A stretch of DNA of 64,000 bases from Pseudomonas grimontii (GTDB lineage Bacteria > Pseudomonadota > Gammaproteobacteria > Pseudomonadales > Pseudomonadaceae). The translations under genes were made by a program, and so were the position numbers. The notes under the pieces are model-generated. The model was given only the letters and a program-made list of their open reading frames with translations, was not told where the DNA came from and did no database searches. Positions 52,359 to 60,662 of the stretch are shown here, one piece after another. Every line of letters starts with the position of its first letter. Positions within the stretch are counted from its first letter, which is position 1. Location of the stretch: NCBI RefSeq assembly GCF_007858185.1, contig NZ_VFES01000029.1:1-64000 (forward strand), read 5' to 3'.

Positions 52359-52571
52359 TGTGTATCTCCAAATGTACGGGTGCGCTGAACCGGGTAGGTG
52401 GCGCACAGACGAAGCTGCGGGGTGTTGCAGCGACGTGTAAAAAACAGGCAAGGATTATTCCTGTTTTGCTGAAATACGCCAGCGACATTGGTCCGAAAAG
52501 CCGGGAACTTGAAAAGGACAGGTGTAAAGGCGTTAAATGGCCTCCCGGTTACCGTTGGTTTTTTGGTCAAA

Positions 52572-53531
52572 ATGCCTGTGATTACTGCTCCGCTTGATAG
52601 TGTGCCGCATCTTGATTCGACTGATTCCGATGAGTTGTTTCCGATTCGTGAAGTCTCGAGATTGACAGGCGTGAACCCGGTCACCTTGCGCGCCTGGGAG
52701 CGTCGTTACGGCCTGATCCAACCAACCCGCACCGAAAGTGGGCATCGCCTCTACTCCAAAGCCGATATCGAGACCGTCAACCGTATCCTCGACTGGATCG
52801 AGCGTGGGGTGGCGGTCAGCAAAGTGGGCAAGATTCTTGCGCACGATGCTCAGCAGGCTGAAGCGATTCGCGATGAGCGGGACACCGTTGAAGAGGGTGA
52901 ATGGTCACAATGGCGGGCGCGGCTGTTGCAGGTGGTCAACGCCTTTGATGATCGTCAACTGGAAAGCCTGTATGGCCAGATTTTCGCCACCTACCCCCTT
53001 AACGTGGCGTTCCAGGACATCCTGATGCCTCTTTGGAACGAGCTGTTGCGCCACCAGGGGCGTTTCGGCCAGGCCAGTGAATGGCTGTTTTTCGACGCCT
53101 TCCTGCGCATCCATACCTTTCAGCGCCTGCAAGCTGCGACGCTGTCACCTGCGCCTCGGGTATTGCTGGCGGCCATGCCCGGCGAGTGCCGCAAGCTGGA
53201 GTTGCTGGTGGCGGCGCTGTTGATAAGTCGAGATGACCTGGCTGTGAAGGTGCTGGGCATGGGCCAGCCGTTCGATGAGTTGACGTTGGTGTGTGAAAAG
53301 ACCCGCCCCCAGGCGTTGATCATTTTCTCCAACCACGCCCATAACCTTGATCTGGCTGGACGCCTCAATCGGTTGGCGTTGACCCTGGATTGCCCATTAT
53401 TTCTTGCCGGTGCCGCGTCGGACCTGGCGCAGGACGCGTTGGCAGGTTCCTCCATCGGTTGCTTGGGCAGCGAAGGGCGCCAGATGCAACGCCGCTTGCA
53501 GCAGTTTCTCAGCGGCAACCTGGATACCTGA
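52572..53531 (+). CDS. MerR-family regulator, LitR/CarH-like (no B12 ligand motif)
   Basis: The 319-residue product has a MerR helix-turn-helix at about 23-90 with the LitR/CarH block LRAWERRYGLIQPTRTESGH, then RLYSKADIETVNRILDWIE. The rest is an all-helical linker and a Rossmann-like C-terminal domain of the cobalamin-binding kind (APRVLLAAMPGECRKLELLV). The cobalamin DxHxxG loop is absent; GECRKLE stands in its place. It should therefore not bind B12, like the class II LitR of P. putida that works with a short LOV protein. A short LOV gene lies 0.7 kb downstream. ATG 52572 was chosen at the domain start. Confidence 0.85.
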   Translation: MPVITAPLDSVPHLDSTDSDELFPIREVSRLTGVNPVTLRAWERRYGLIQPTRTESGHRLYSKADIETVNRILDWIERGVAVSKVGKILAHDAQQAEAIRDERDTVEEGEWSQWRARLLQVVNAFDDRQLESLYGQIFATYPLNVAFQDILMPLWNELLRHQGRFGQASEWLFFDAFLRIHTFQRLQAATLSPAPRVLLAAMPGECRKLELLVAALLISRDDLAVKVLGMGQPFDELTLVCEKTRPQALIIFSNHAHNLDLAGRLNRLALTLDCPLFLAGAASDLAQDALAGSSIGCLGSEGRQMQRRLQQFLSGNLDT

Positions 53532-53533
53532 TT

Positions 53534-54139
53534 TCAGGCGTGCATCTGCGGGTGTACCAAGCGGTGTTGATGCAGGATGAACTGGCGCAGGCGCTCGGTT
53601 TCATCCGCACCATTCTGGCTGATGCGATAGGCAAACAAACCCCGCGCGGTTTCCCGCTCGAACACACCGCGCAGCGCAATGCGCTCATAACCGGAAGGGC
53701 TGAACCACAGGGAAAAGGTTTTTGGCGGCTTGATCCGGCCTCGAATCTCCACCAGCACGCCCTTGAATGACACTTCATGCACCCACAGGGCGCCGGCAGC
53801 GCCCCGGATGTTCTCCAGGGCCACCGGCGTTTCAAGCGCCAGGCGCCACGGGCGTATCATCGGGCCGTCTTCGAAAATACTTGGCACGCCCAAACGCAGA
53901 TGCACGGCATTGAACTCATCCTCCACCAGATGCAGGGGGAAGGTCAGTTGCTGGTTGTCGAACTGCGCCTGGATGGTGAGATGGTCATGGGCGGCCAGGC
54001 GGGTGAGCAAGTCGCGAATCTGTGCACCGCCGTTGACGGTCAGGCTCGACGAAGCATCCCGCAGGTTGAGTTGCGGGTTGTGCTGCATGCTCTGAATGAA
54101 ATCCAGCTCATCCTGGGTCAGAAGCGCATTGCGTTGCAT
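53534..54139 (-). CDS. PilZ/YcgR-like domain protein
   Basis: The 201-residue product looks like a YcgR-type protein: an N-terminal half (IRDLLTRLAAHDHLTIQAQF, LTFPLHLVEDEFNAVHLRLG) and a C-terminal half like PilZ (RPWRLALETPVALENIRG, then VHEVSFKGVLVEIRG). The usual cyclic-di-GMP motifs are only partly kept: an RPWR near the start of the domain and ExSxxG in place of D/NxSxxG, so binding is doubtful. The gene is convergent with the LitR-like regulator, 2 bases apart, and upstream of the LOV gene on the same strand. The family call is from weak similarity only. Confidence 0.55.
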   Translation of the reverse strand: MQRNALLTQDELDFIQSMQHNPQLNLRDASSSLTVNGGAQIRDLLTRLAAHDHLTIQAQFDNQQLTFPLHLVEDEFNAVHLRLGVPSIFEDGPMIRPWRLALETPVALENIRGAAGALWVHEVSFKGVLVEIRGRIKPPKTFSLWFSPSGYERIALRGVFERETARGLFAYRISQNGADETERLRQFILHQHRLVHPQMHA

Positions 54140-54199
54140 CGTACGTGCTCAATAGAGGGGGTGTTAAAGTGCCATTATCCGCTCTTATGGCCGCACTTT

Positions 54200-54667
54200 C
54201 TAAATTTTGTTTAATCCGCTTGTCGCTTTGAGCGCTGCCAGCTCGGCCTTGACCTGCGCCAGTTCGCCCTCCAATTGCGCCACACGCTGCTGGGCCTTGA
54301 CCTGGAGCGTGACGTCCTTTTGTACACCGACGAAATACGTCTGCTTGTCCGCCGCGTTATAAACCGTTGAAAGCGACAGTTCGTTCCAGAAGTGGCTGCC
54401 GTCCTTGCGGTAATTACGCAGGATTTCCCGGCAGGCGCCGTCGTTCTCCAACGCTTCACGGATAGCGATCAGGGCCGGCTGGTCGCGGTCGCCTGACTGC
54501 AGGAAGCGGCAATCCTGATAGAGGATTTCGTCGAGGGTGTAGCCGGTCAGCCGTTCGAATGCAGGGTTCACGTAGATCAGCGGCTTGTCCTTGCCTTCTC
54601 TTTCAGCGACGACGATACCGTCGTTGGAAGCGTTGATCACCATTTGCATCAGCTTGGCGTTAATCAT
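54200..54667 (-). CDS. Short LOV blue-light photoreceptor
   Basis: The 155-residue product is a single LOV domain with short N and C caps, like the PpSB-LOV proteins of P. putida. It begins INAKLMQMVINASNDGIVVA. The LOV core TGYTLDEILYQDCRFLQSGD holds the photoactive cysteine C53, which bonds FMN in blue light. EILRNYRKDGSHFWNELSLS and YFVGVQKDVTLQVKAQQRVA complete the fold and the J-alpha helix, followed by a coiled coil (QLEGELAQVKAELAALK). No output domain is fused, so it must signal to a partner, perhaps the LitR-like regulator nearby. A second start, ATG 54679, is also possible. Confidence 0.9.
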   Translation of the reverse strand: MINAKLMQMVINASNDGIVVAEREGKDKPLIYVNPAFERLTGYTLDEILYQDCRFLQSGDRDQPALIAIREALENDGACREILRNYRKDGSHFWNELSLSTVYNAADKQTYFVGVQKDVTLQVKAQQRVAQLEGELAQVKAELAALKATSGLNKI

Positions 54668-54796
54668 TGAGCGGTCCATGGCGTTTGGTTGGAGCTGGCA
54701 GTTTAAGACATGCCTTGAATCTTGCACGGCGGGCGCCGAAATATTTGCGCCAGCTGCTAATATCCCAGGCTTTCGCTCAACTACAGGATCAGATTG

Positions 54797-55252
54797 ATGA
54801 AAGTCGCCATCCTTTCCGGCTCGGTGTACGGCACGGCTGAAGAAGTTGCCCGCCACGCCGCCGACCTCCTCAACAAGGCCGGCTTCGAGGCCTGGCACAA
54901 TCCCTGTGCGACGTTGGCGGATGTACAAGCCTTCAGTCCGCAAGCCTTTCTGGCGGTGACCTCCACCACCGGCATGGGCGAATTGCCCGACAACCTGCAA
55001 CCCCTGTATTCAACCATTCGCGACCAACTGCCCGCCGCCTGGCGCGGCCTGCCCGGCGCAGTGATCGGCCTGGGCGACGCCAGCTACGGCGATACCTTCT
55101 GTGGCGGCGGCGAGCAAATGCGCGAGCTGTTCGGCGAATTGGGTGTGCACGAAGTACTGCCGATGCTGCGCCTGGACGCCAGCGAAAGCGTCACCCCGGA
55201 AACCGACGCCGAGCCATGGCTGGCCGAGTTGGTTACTGCACTGCGCGCTTGA
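54797..55252 (+). CDS. Flavodoxin (MioC-like)
   Basis: The 151-residue product is a flavodoxin-fold FMN protein (VAILSGSVYGTAEEVARHAA, TSTTGMGELPDN, GLGDASYGDTFCGGGEQM). It carries electrons for a reductase partner not seen here. It is divergent from the LOV gene with 129 bases between starts, so the two may share a control region. ATG 54797 was chosen; a TTG three bases earlier is in frame. The 3' end overlaps the convergent LysR gene by 20 bases, an order like PA3435-PA3433 of P. aeruginosa. Confidence 0.88.
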   Translation: MKVAILSGSVYGTAEEVARHAADLLNKAGFEAWHNPCATLADVQAFSPQAFLAVTSTTGMGELPDNLQPLYSTIRDQLPAAWRGLPGAVIGLGDASYGDTFCGGGEQMRELFGELGVHEVLPMLRLDASESVTPETDAEPWLAELVTALRA

Positions 55253-56129
55253 CCGGAAATTCACGTAACAACGCCAGCCAGGCCTGGGCGGCTCTCGACA
55301 GATAGGCGCCCTCACGCCAGATAAAGGCAATGTCCCAACGCAGGTAATCGGGGGCCTTCAACGTCAGGCGCACCACCCCAGGTCGCACCAGCCCACGGGC
55401 GACCACGCTGGGCAGCAGCACCACGCCTTGGCCGGCGGCCACCAACGCCGCGAGGAAGTCCGCCTGGCCGCTGCGGCCGATTTCCTTCGGGGTAAAGCCC
55501 AACTGCTGACACGCCTGCATCAGCCGATCGTTGAGCACAAAGCTGCGCTGGTACATCAGGAATGGCGTGTCAGCCAATTCCTCAAGGCGCACCTGGGCGT
55601 TTTCCGCCAGGGGGTGGTCAATCGGCAGCAACGCATCCAGTGGTTCATCGCAAAAGGCTTGCCAGGCGAACGCCGGGTCGCTGGGCTTCAAGCTGCCACC
55701 CACTTCCAGCTCACCGCTCAGGATCGCCTGTTCGATATTGTGGCTGCCGCCCTCCAACAACTGAATGGTGATGTTCGGGTAGCGGCGGCGGTACTCGGCA
55801 AACAACCCCGCGAACAGTGTGTCGCCTGCCAGCAACGGCAGGCCCAGGCGCAGCTCGCCTCGGGTGAGGTGGTGCATATCGTCCAGCTCGCTGAGCAACT
55901 CGGATTGCAAGCGCAGCATGGCTTCGGCGCGTTGCAGCACGACTTGGCCGGCGGCGGTCAGGCGGATCTGCGAGCCGATGCGGTCGAGCAACGGTGTGCC
56001 AAGGCTTTGCTCCAATTGCGCGACTTGCTTGCTGACGGCGGACTGGCTGATATGCAGGGTTTTCCCCGCCTGGGTAAACCCCCCTCGGTGGATCACTTCG
56101 ACAAAGCTGCGCAGCTGTTTGAATTCCAT
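55233..56129 (-). CDS. LysR-family regulator of the cidAB genes
   Basis: The 298-residue product has the LysR helix-turn-helix (FKQLRSFVEVIHRGGFTQAG, ISQSAVSKQVAQLEQSLGTP) and an effector domain (LSGELEVGGSLKPSDPAFA, VLLPSVVARGL). It is divergent from cidA with about 98 bases between starts. In Staphylococcus and Bacillus the CidR homologue next to cidAB activates them under overflow metabolism; the same role is likely here. ATG 56129 was chosen at the domain start. Confidence 0.87.
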   Translation of the reverse strand: MEFKQLRSFVEVIHRGGFTQAGKTLHISQSAVSKQVAQLEQSLGTPLLDRIGSQIRLTAAGQVVLQRAEAMLRLQSELLSELDDMHHLTRGELRLGLPLLAGDTLFAGLFAEYRRRYPNITIQLLEGGSHNIEQAILSGELEVGGSLKPSDPAFAWQAFCDEPLDALLPIDHPLAENAQVRLEELADTPFLMYQRSFVLNDRLMQACQQLGFTPKEIGRSGQADFLAALVAAGQGVVLLPSVVARGLVRPGVVRLTLKAPDYLRWDIAFIWREGAYLSRAAQAWLALLREFPVKRAVQ

Positions 56130-56227
56130 GGGCCTGATTCCAGTTTGGAATAGTTGGCAGTCTAACAATTCGCTGTGGGGATGGAAGGCCGCGCTCTAAA
56201 ATGGGGGCCTGCGAGGACCCAAAGCTC

Positions 56228-56614
56228 ATGAAACGTTTTTCCTTCAAACACCTTGGCCGTTTGCTGACTGAACTGGTCGTGCTGCTCGCGATTTATCTGT
56301 TGGGTACCCAGTTGACGGTCTGGCTGGCCTGGCCCATCCCCGGTGGCGTCGTGGGCCTGGGGTTGTTGCTGGCAACGTTCGCCAGCGGCCTGGTCAAGCC
56401 GGCGGCGCTGCAATTGGGCGCCGGGGTATTGATGGCCGAGATGCTGCTGTTCTTCATCCCGGCCCTGATGAGCCTGCTCGATTATGGCGGTCTGCTGCGC
56501 AACGACGGCTGGCGCATCCTGTTGGTGATCGGCTTCAGCACGCTGGCGGTGATGCTGGTCACGGCGTTTACGGTAGAAGCCGTGTGCCGCTGGAGGTTGC
56601 GCCATGAAGCTTGA
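56228..56614 (+). CDS. cidA: CidA/LrgA-family holin-like protein
   Basis: The 128-residue product has about four membrane segments (LVVLLAIYLLGTQLTVWLAW, GGVVGLGLLLATFASGL, GVLMAEMLLFFIPALMSLLD, ILLVIGFSTLAVMLVTAFTV) and the family motif IPGGVVGLGLL. CidA-type proteins form holin-like pores that affect cell lysis and biofilm death. It overlaps cidB by 11 bases and is co-translated with it. Confidence 0.9.
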   Translation: MKRFSFKHLGRLLTELVVLLAIYLLGTQLTVWLAWPIPGGVVGLGLLLATFASGLVKPAALQLGAGVLMAEMLLFFIPALMSLLDYGGLLRNDGWRILLVIGFSTLAVMLVTAFTVEAVCRWRLRHEA

Positions 56615-57290
56615 GCTGATGCCAGTGTTCTGGCTCGCCTTGACCCTGGCTGCCTACGTGTTCAGCCGCTGGATCTACCGGCGCACCGGGCGCTACCTGT
56701 TGTCGCCGCTGATCCTGGTACCTGTGCTGTTGTTGGCGGTGGCCGTGCCGATGCACACCGCCTATGCCGAATACGCTACCGACACCCACTGGCTGATGCT
56801 GGTGCTGGGCCCGGTCACTGTGGCGTTTGCCGTGCCGATCTGGCAGCAGCGCCGCTTGCTGGCCCGCCACTGGCCGGCGTTATTGCTGGGCATGGTGGCG
56901 GGCAGTGTGGCGTCGATCGCGACCTCGTTCGGCCTGGCCAAGGCACTGGCGCTGGACAGTTCGGTGACGATGTCGCTGGTGCCGCGCTCGATCACCACAC
57001 CGTTCGCCATGCCGGTGTCTTCCGACCTGGGCGGCGTGCCGGAGCTGACGGCGGTGTTCGTGATGTTCACCGGTGTGTTCGGCGCCATGCTCGGTGGCGT
57101 ATTGCTCAAGTGGCTGCCGCTGCGTACGCCGCTGGCGCGTGGCGCCTTGTTTGGCGTGGGGGCCCACGGTGCGGGTGTCAGCCGGGCTCATGAAGTGGGT
57201 GGCGAAGAGGGCTCGGTCGCCGGCCTGGTGATGGTCTTGACGGGGTTGCTCAACCTGTTTGCCGTGCCTTTTTTGGCGGCGATTCTTTGA
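56604..57290 (+). CDS. cidB: CidB/LrgB-family membrane protein
   Basis: The 228-residue product has about six membrane segments. The family block SLVPRSITTPFAMPVSSDLG and the GVGAHGAGVSRAHEVGGEEG block near the C terminus are those of LrgB/CidB. It acts with CidA at the inner membrane; some members move pyruvate or glycolate-type acids, so an export role is also possible. The start lies inside the end of cidA. Confidence 0.9.
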   Translation: MKLELMPVFWLALTLAAYVFSRWIYRRTGRYLLSPLILVPVLLLAVAVPMHTAYAEYATDTHWLMLVLGPVTVAFAVPIWQQRRLLARHWPALLLGMVAGSVASIATSFGLAKALALDSSVTMSLVPRSITTPFAMPVSSDLGGVPELTAVFVMFTGVFGAMLGGVLLKWLPLRTPLARGALFGVGAHGAGVSRAHEVGGEEGSVAGLVMVLTGLLNLFAVPFLAAIL

Positions 57291-57443
57291 CGCGCTTTAA
57301 GCAAACGTCAACTATTCTCTGGGCTGACCCGTTCGGCCATCAAGCTGGCTGCCAAGGCAACTACGGCAGTCATGAGGTCTGACTAGACTGGCCTATCACA
57401 CAAAAAAACAACAATAAGACAGTGCGCCAAGGAGGTCGTTGCC

Positions 57444-58226
57444 GTGAGCCTAGCCCCCGTTCTATCGCCGCAGAATGTCAAGGATCAGGTCAGCGCTGCC
57501 GAATGGCAGACCCGTGTCGACCTGGCGGCCTGCTATCGCCTGGTCGCGCTGCATGGCTGGGATGATCTGATCTTCACCCATATCTCGGCCAAGGTGCCGG
57601 GTACCGATGATTTTCTCATCAACCCGTATGGGCTGATGTTCCACGAGATCACCGCGTCGAGCCTGGTCAAGGTCGATCAGGCCGGCACCAAACTGATGGA
57701 CAGCCCCTACGAAATCAATCCGGCGGGCTACACCATCCACAGTGCCATCCATGAAGTTCGCCACGATGTGACGTGCGTGCTGCACACCCATACCGCCGCG
57801 GGTGTGGCCGTCGCTGCACAGAAGCAGGGCGTGTTGCCGATCAGCCAGCAATCGATATTCGTGTTGTCGAGCCTGGCCTATCACGCCTACGAAGGCGTGG
57901 CCTTGAACCACGAAGAAAAAGCCCGCTTGCAGGCCGACCTCGGCGATAACAATTTCCTGATGCTTCACAACCATGGCCTGCTGACCTGCGGCAGTACCAT
58001 CGCCGACACCTTTCTGATGATGTTCACCTTCCAGCGCGCCTGCGATATTCAGGTACTGGCGCAAAACGGCGGCGCCGAATTGATCCCCATCGGGCCGCAG
58101 ATTCTTGCCGGTGCCAAGGCGATGGTCGCGGCTGTTACAAAGAGCGCCCAAGGTATGGGCGGCGCGCTGGCCTGGCCGGCCTTGCTGCGCAAATTGGACC
58201 TGCAAGACCCGGGGTATAAAAGCTGA
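57444..58226 (+). CDS. Class II aldolase/adducin-family protein
   Basis: The 260-residue product has the class II aldolase fold with the zinc-site histidines in VLHTHTAAG and MLHNHGLLTCGST. It also has the blocks GWDDLIFTHISAKVPGTDDF and LINPYGLMFHEITASSLVKV. It is of the L-fuculose-phosphate aldolase/adducin group, whose members cut or bind sugar phosphates and other hydroxy-carbonyl compounds; the substrate here is not known. The start is GTG 57444 with AAGGAGG upstream. The stop overlaps the next gene (TGATG). Same gene order as PA3430-PA3429 of P. aeruginosa. Confidence 0.85.
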   Translation: MSLAPVLSPQNVKDQVSAAEWQTRVDLAACYRLVALHGWDDLIFTHISAKVPGTDDFLINPYGLMFHEITASSLVKVDQAGTKLMDSPYEINPAGYTIHSAIHEVRHDVTCVLHTHTAAGVAVAAQKQGVLPISQQSIFVLSSLAYHAYEGVALNHEEKARLQADLGDNNFLMLHNHGLLTCGSTIADTFLMMFTFQRACDIQVLAQNGGAELIPIGPQILAGAKAMVAAVTKSAQGMGGALAWPALLRKLDLQDPGYKS

Positions 58227-59128
58227 TGTCCCTCGCCGAGATCCCGCTCAGAGCCTGGCGCAAGCGTGGTCAGGATTTCGTCTTTCGCGGCCGTACCATT
58301 CGCTATTGGACGGCCGGGCAGGGCGAGCCGCTGCTGCTGATCCATGGCTTCCCCACCGCCAGTTGGGACTGGCATTACCTGTGGCAGCCCCTGGCCCAGC
58401 GTCACTTGGTGATCGCCTGCGACATGCTCGGTTTCGGTGACTCGGCCAAGCCGCTGGACCACGAATATTGCCTGCTGGAACAGGCCGACTTGCAACAGGC
58501 CCTGCTCGAACACCTGCGGGTGGAGCAGCCGGTGCATGTGTTGGCCCACGACTACGGTGACAGTGTCGCCCAGGAACTCCTGGCCCGGCACTACGAAGGC
58601 CGGTTTGAGATGGCCAGCTGCGTGTTCCTCAATGGTGGCTTGTTCCCCGAAACCCATCGCCTGGCGCTGGTGCAAAAACTCTTGCTCAGCCCGCTGGGCT
58701 GGATGATCGGCCGCGCCTTCGGGCGTAGTGCCTTGTCTGACAGCTTCGGCCAGATCTTTGGCCCCAACACCCGCCCCAGTGAAAGTGCCCTGGATGATTT
58801 CTGGAGCCTGATCAACGGCAACGGCGGCACGCGCATCCTGCACAAACTGATCGCCTACGTGCCCCAGCGACGGCGCATGCGTGAACGCTGGGTCGGCGCG
58901 ATGCAGCGCGACGAAGTGCCGTTGCGGGTGATCGATGGCGAAGTTGACCCGATCTCCGGTGCGCATATGGTCGAGCGCTACGAGCAATTGGTGCCCCACG
59001 CCGACACGGTGTTACTGACCAATATCGGCCACTACCCGCAGATCGAGGCGCCGGTGCAGGTGCTCAGGCACTACCAGGCGTTTCGTGAGCGGCTCGGGCA
59101 GCCATCGCCGCGGGTGGCCTATTCCTGA
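58226..59128 (+). CDS. Alpha/beta hydrolase, epoxide-hydrolase/dehalogenase type
   Basis: The 300-residue product has the alpha/beta-hydrolase fold. The oxyanion block is LLIHGFPTASWDWHYLW and the nucleophile elbow is HDYGDSVAQE, with the nucleophile D109 rather than Ser. An Asp nucleophile puts it with epoxide hydrolases and haloalkane dehalogenases rather than esterases. The catalytic histidine is in TNIGHYPQIEAPV. It overlaps the aldolase-like gene stop (TGATG) and is co-translated. Confidence 0.87.
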   Translation: MSLAEIPLRAWRKRGQDFVFRGRTIRYWTAGQGEPLLLIHGFPTASWDWHYLWQPLAQRHLVIACDMLGFGDSAKPLDHEYCLLEQADLQQALLEHLRVEQPVHVLAHDYGDSVAQELLARHYEGRFEMASCVFLNGGLFPETHRLALVQKLLLSPLGWMIGRAFGRSALSDSFGQIFGPNTRPSESALDDFWSLINGNGGTRILHKLIAYVPQRRRMRERWVGAMQRDEVPLRVIDGEVDPISGAHMVERYEQLVPHADTVLLTNIGHYPQIEAPVQVLRHYQAFRERLGQPSPRVAYS

Positions 59129-59148
59129 GCAAGCTCGCTCCTACAGAG
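59126..59148. repeat. Degenerate REP arm after the hydrolase gene
   Basis: GAGCAAGCTCGCTCCTACAG is a single arm of a common Pseudomonas repeat (GGAGCGAGCTTGCTC inverted). It overlaps the stop codon of the hydrolase gene. Confidence 0.5.
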
Positions 59149-59267
59149 AGACGAGGCATCATCCCCCAGCCTTATCGAGCACCATTCAGCCTCAGCCGTA
59201 TTTATTGTGACCGCAGACGCGTTGCCGGACACTCGAGCCATTCCCATTGTCGCCATCGGAGTTCGGT

Positions 59268-60179
59268 ATGAGTGAGTCAGTGCAGTTCCAGGATAAGGTC
59301 GTGATCGTCACCGGTGCCGGCGGCGGATTGGGCCGGGCCCATGCGCTGCTGTTCGCCAGGTACGGGGCGAGGGTACTGGTCAACGATCTCGGTGGTTCCA
59401 CCCAGGGCGAAGGCGCCAATGCGTCTGCTGCCGACCGGGTCGTGGCGCAGATCCGCGAGGCAGGCGGTATCGCCGAGGCCAACCATGACTCTGTCACCGA
59501 CGGTGACAAGATCGTCCAGAACGCCCTCGATGTCTTCGGCCGCATCGACGTGGTGGTCAACAACGCCGGCATCCTGCGTGACAAAACCTTCCACAAAATG
59601 GACGACACCGACTGGGACCTGGTTTACCGGGTGCATGTCGAAGGCGCCTACAAAGTCACCCGCGCCGCCTGGCCGCACCTGCGCGAGCAGGGCTACGGCC
59701 GGGTGATCTTCACCGCATCCACCTCGGGCATCTATGGCAACTTCGGCCAGTCCAACTACGGCATGGCCAAGCTCGGGCTGTACGGCCTGACCCGCACCCT
59801 GGCCCTGGAAGGGCGCAAGAACAATATCCTGGTCAATGCCATCGCCCCCACCGGCGGCACGCGCATGACCGAAGGCCTGATCCCGCCACAAGTGTTCGAG
59901 CGCCTCAAGCCGGAATTGGTCAGCCCGCTGGTGGTGTACCTGGGCAGCGAAGCGTGCCAGGAAACCTCAGGGCTGTTCGAGGTGGGGGGCGGCTGGATCG
60001 GCAAGACCCGCTGGGAACGCAGCCTGGGCGTAGGCTTTGACCCTGAAGCCGGGTTCTCGCCAGACGATGTGGCGGCACATTGGGCGCAGATCTGCGACTT
60101 CGAAGGCGCAGCCCATCCCAAGGACAATATCGAGGCGTTAAAGGAAATGATGGCGAACTTGCAGAAGTACAGCCTGTGA
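59268..60179 (+). CDS. Short-chain dehydrogenase, MFE-2-like 3-hydroxyacyl type
   Basis: The 303-residue product is an SDR of the multifunctional-enzyme-type-2 group: KVVIVTGAGGGLGRAHALLF for the cofactor, VLVNDLGGSTQGEGANASAA, VNNAGILRDKTFHKM, and the active site SNYGMAKLGLYGL. In peroxisomal homologues this domain oxidises 3-hydroxyacyl-CoA. ATG 59268 has CGGAG upstream; the longer frame begins at 59247. It lies 139 bases after the hydrolase gene on the same strand and is followed by a terminator. Confidence 0.88.
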   Translation: MSESVQFQDKVVIVTGAGGGLGRAHALLFARYGARVLVNDLGGSTQGEGANASAADRVVAQIREAGGIAEANHDSVTDGDKIVQNALDVFGRIDVVVNNAGILRDKTFHKMDDTDWDLVYRVHVEGAYKVTRAAWPHLREQGYGRVIFTASTSGIYGNFGQSNYGMAKLGLYGLTRTLALEGRKNNILVNAIAPTGGTRMTEGLIPPQVFERLKPELVSPLVVYLGSEACQETSGLFEVGGGWIGKTRWERSLGVGFDPEAGFSPDDVAAHWAQICDFEGAAHPKDNIEALKEMMANLQKYSL

Positions 60180-60205
60180 TCGTTGCTTGAAAAAGCTTGA
60201 ATCCC

Positions 60206-60234
60206 ACGGGGCGCTGATGGCGCCCCGTTTTATT
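60206..60234 (+). terminator. Rho-independent terminator after the SDR gene
   Basis: ACGGGGCGC and GCGCCCCGT form a nine-base perfect stem with a five-base loop and a TTTATTT tail, 26 bases after the SDR stop. Confidence 0.88.
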
Positions 60235-60239
60235 TCAGG

Positions 60240-60270
60240 CAAAAAAAAAGCCACTGCAAACGCAGTGGCT
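60240..60270 (-). terminator. Rho-independent terminator for the minus-strand small gene
   Basis: AGCCACTGC and GCAGTGGCT pair around AAAC. Nine A bases precede it on the plus strand, so on the minus strand the hairpin is followed by nine U bases. It lies 38 bases beyond the stop of the small minus-strand frame 60308-60529, which argues that this frame is transcribed. Confidence 0.85.
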
Positions 60271-60307
60271 GAAGTAAGACGTTGGATCAAGGAGCGACAA
60301 ATCAACG

Positions 60308-60529
60308 TCAGTGAACACCGGTAACAGACTGAAAAAACACTTCAATCCATTCAAACTCGGCTTTTCTTCCGAGAGCGGAAGCGGGCGGTTTGCCCTGAAA
60401 GCCAGGCAAGAATAAGCGCTTGTAACAAAATGAGTAATAGCCGATCAGGACAAGGACTGTTACCGATATGGCAACAGTTACCCAGATCGCCATCCATTCT
60501 CTTGATAACCCACCATCCACCCGGTCCAT
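60308..60529 (-). CDS. Small membrane protein, unknown
   Basis: The 73-residue frame (start MDRVDGGLSREW) has one strong membrane segment (WMAIWVTVAISVTVLVLIGY) and a cytoplasmic or periplasmic tail ending FEWIEVFFQSVTGVH. GGAGG lies just before ATG 60529, only two to three bases away, which is close. A minus-strand terminator follows the stop. I know no family for it. It is divergent from the DUF1302 gene, with 133 bases between starts. Confidence 0.55.
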   Translation of the reverse strand: MDRVDGGLSREWMAIWVTVAISVTVLVLIGYYSFCYKRLFLPGFQGKPPASALGRKAEFEWIEVFFQSVTGVH

Positions 60530-60662
60530 GCCCTCCGCCAGACCCAGGCCAGAGCGCCCGGTAATCCTTTCGAGCGACAACACGAATCCCTCCTTGGTGC
60601 GCTTATCGCTCCTGATGCGCGGCAGTAGGGTGGGGCCTTCTGTCACTCACCGGGGAAGACGC

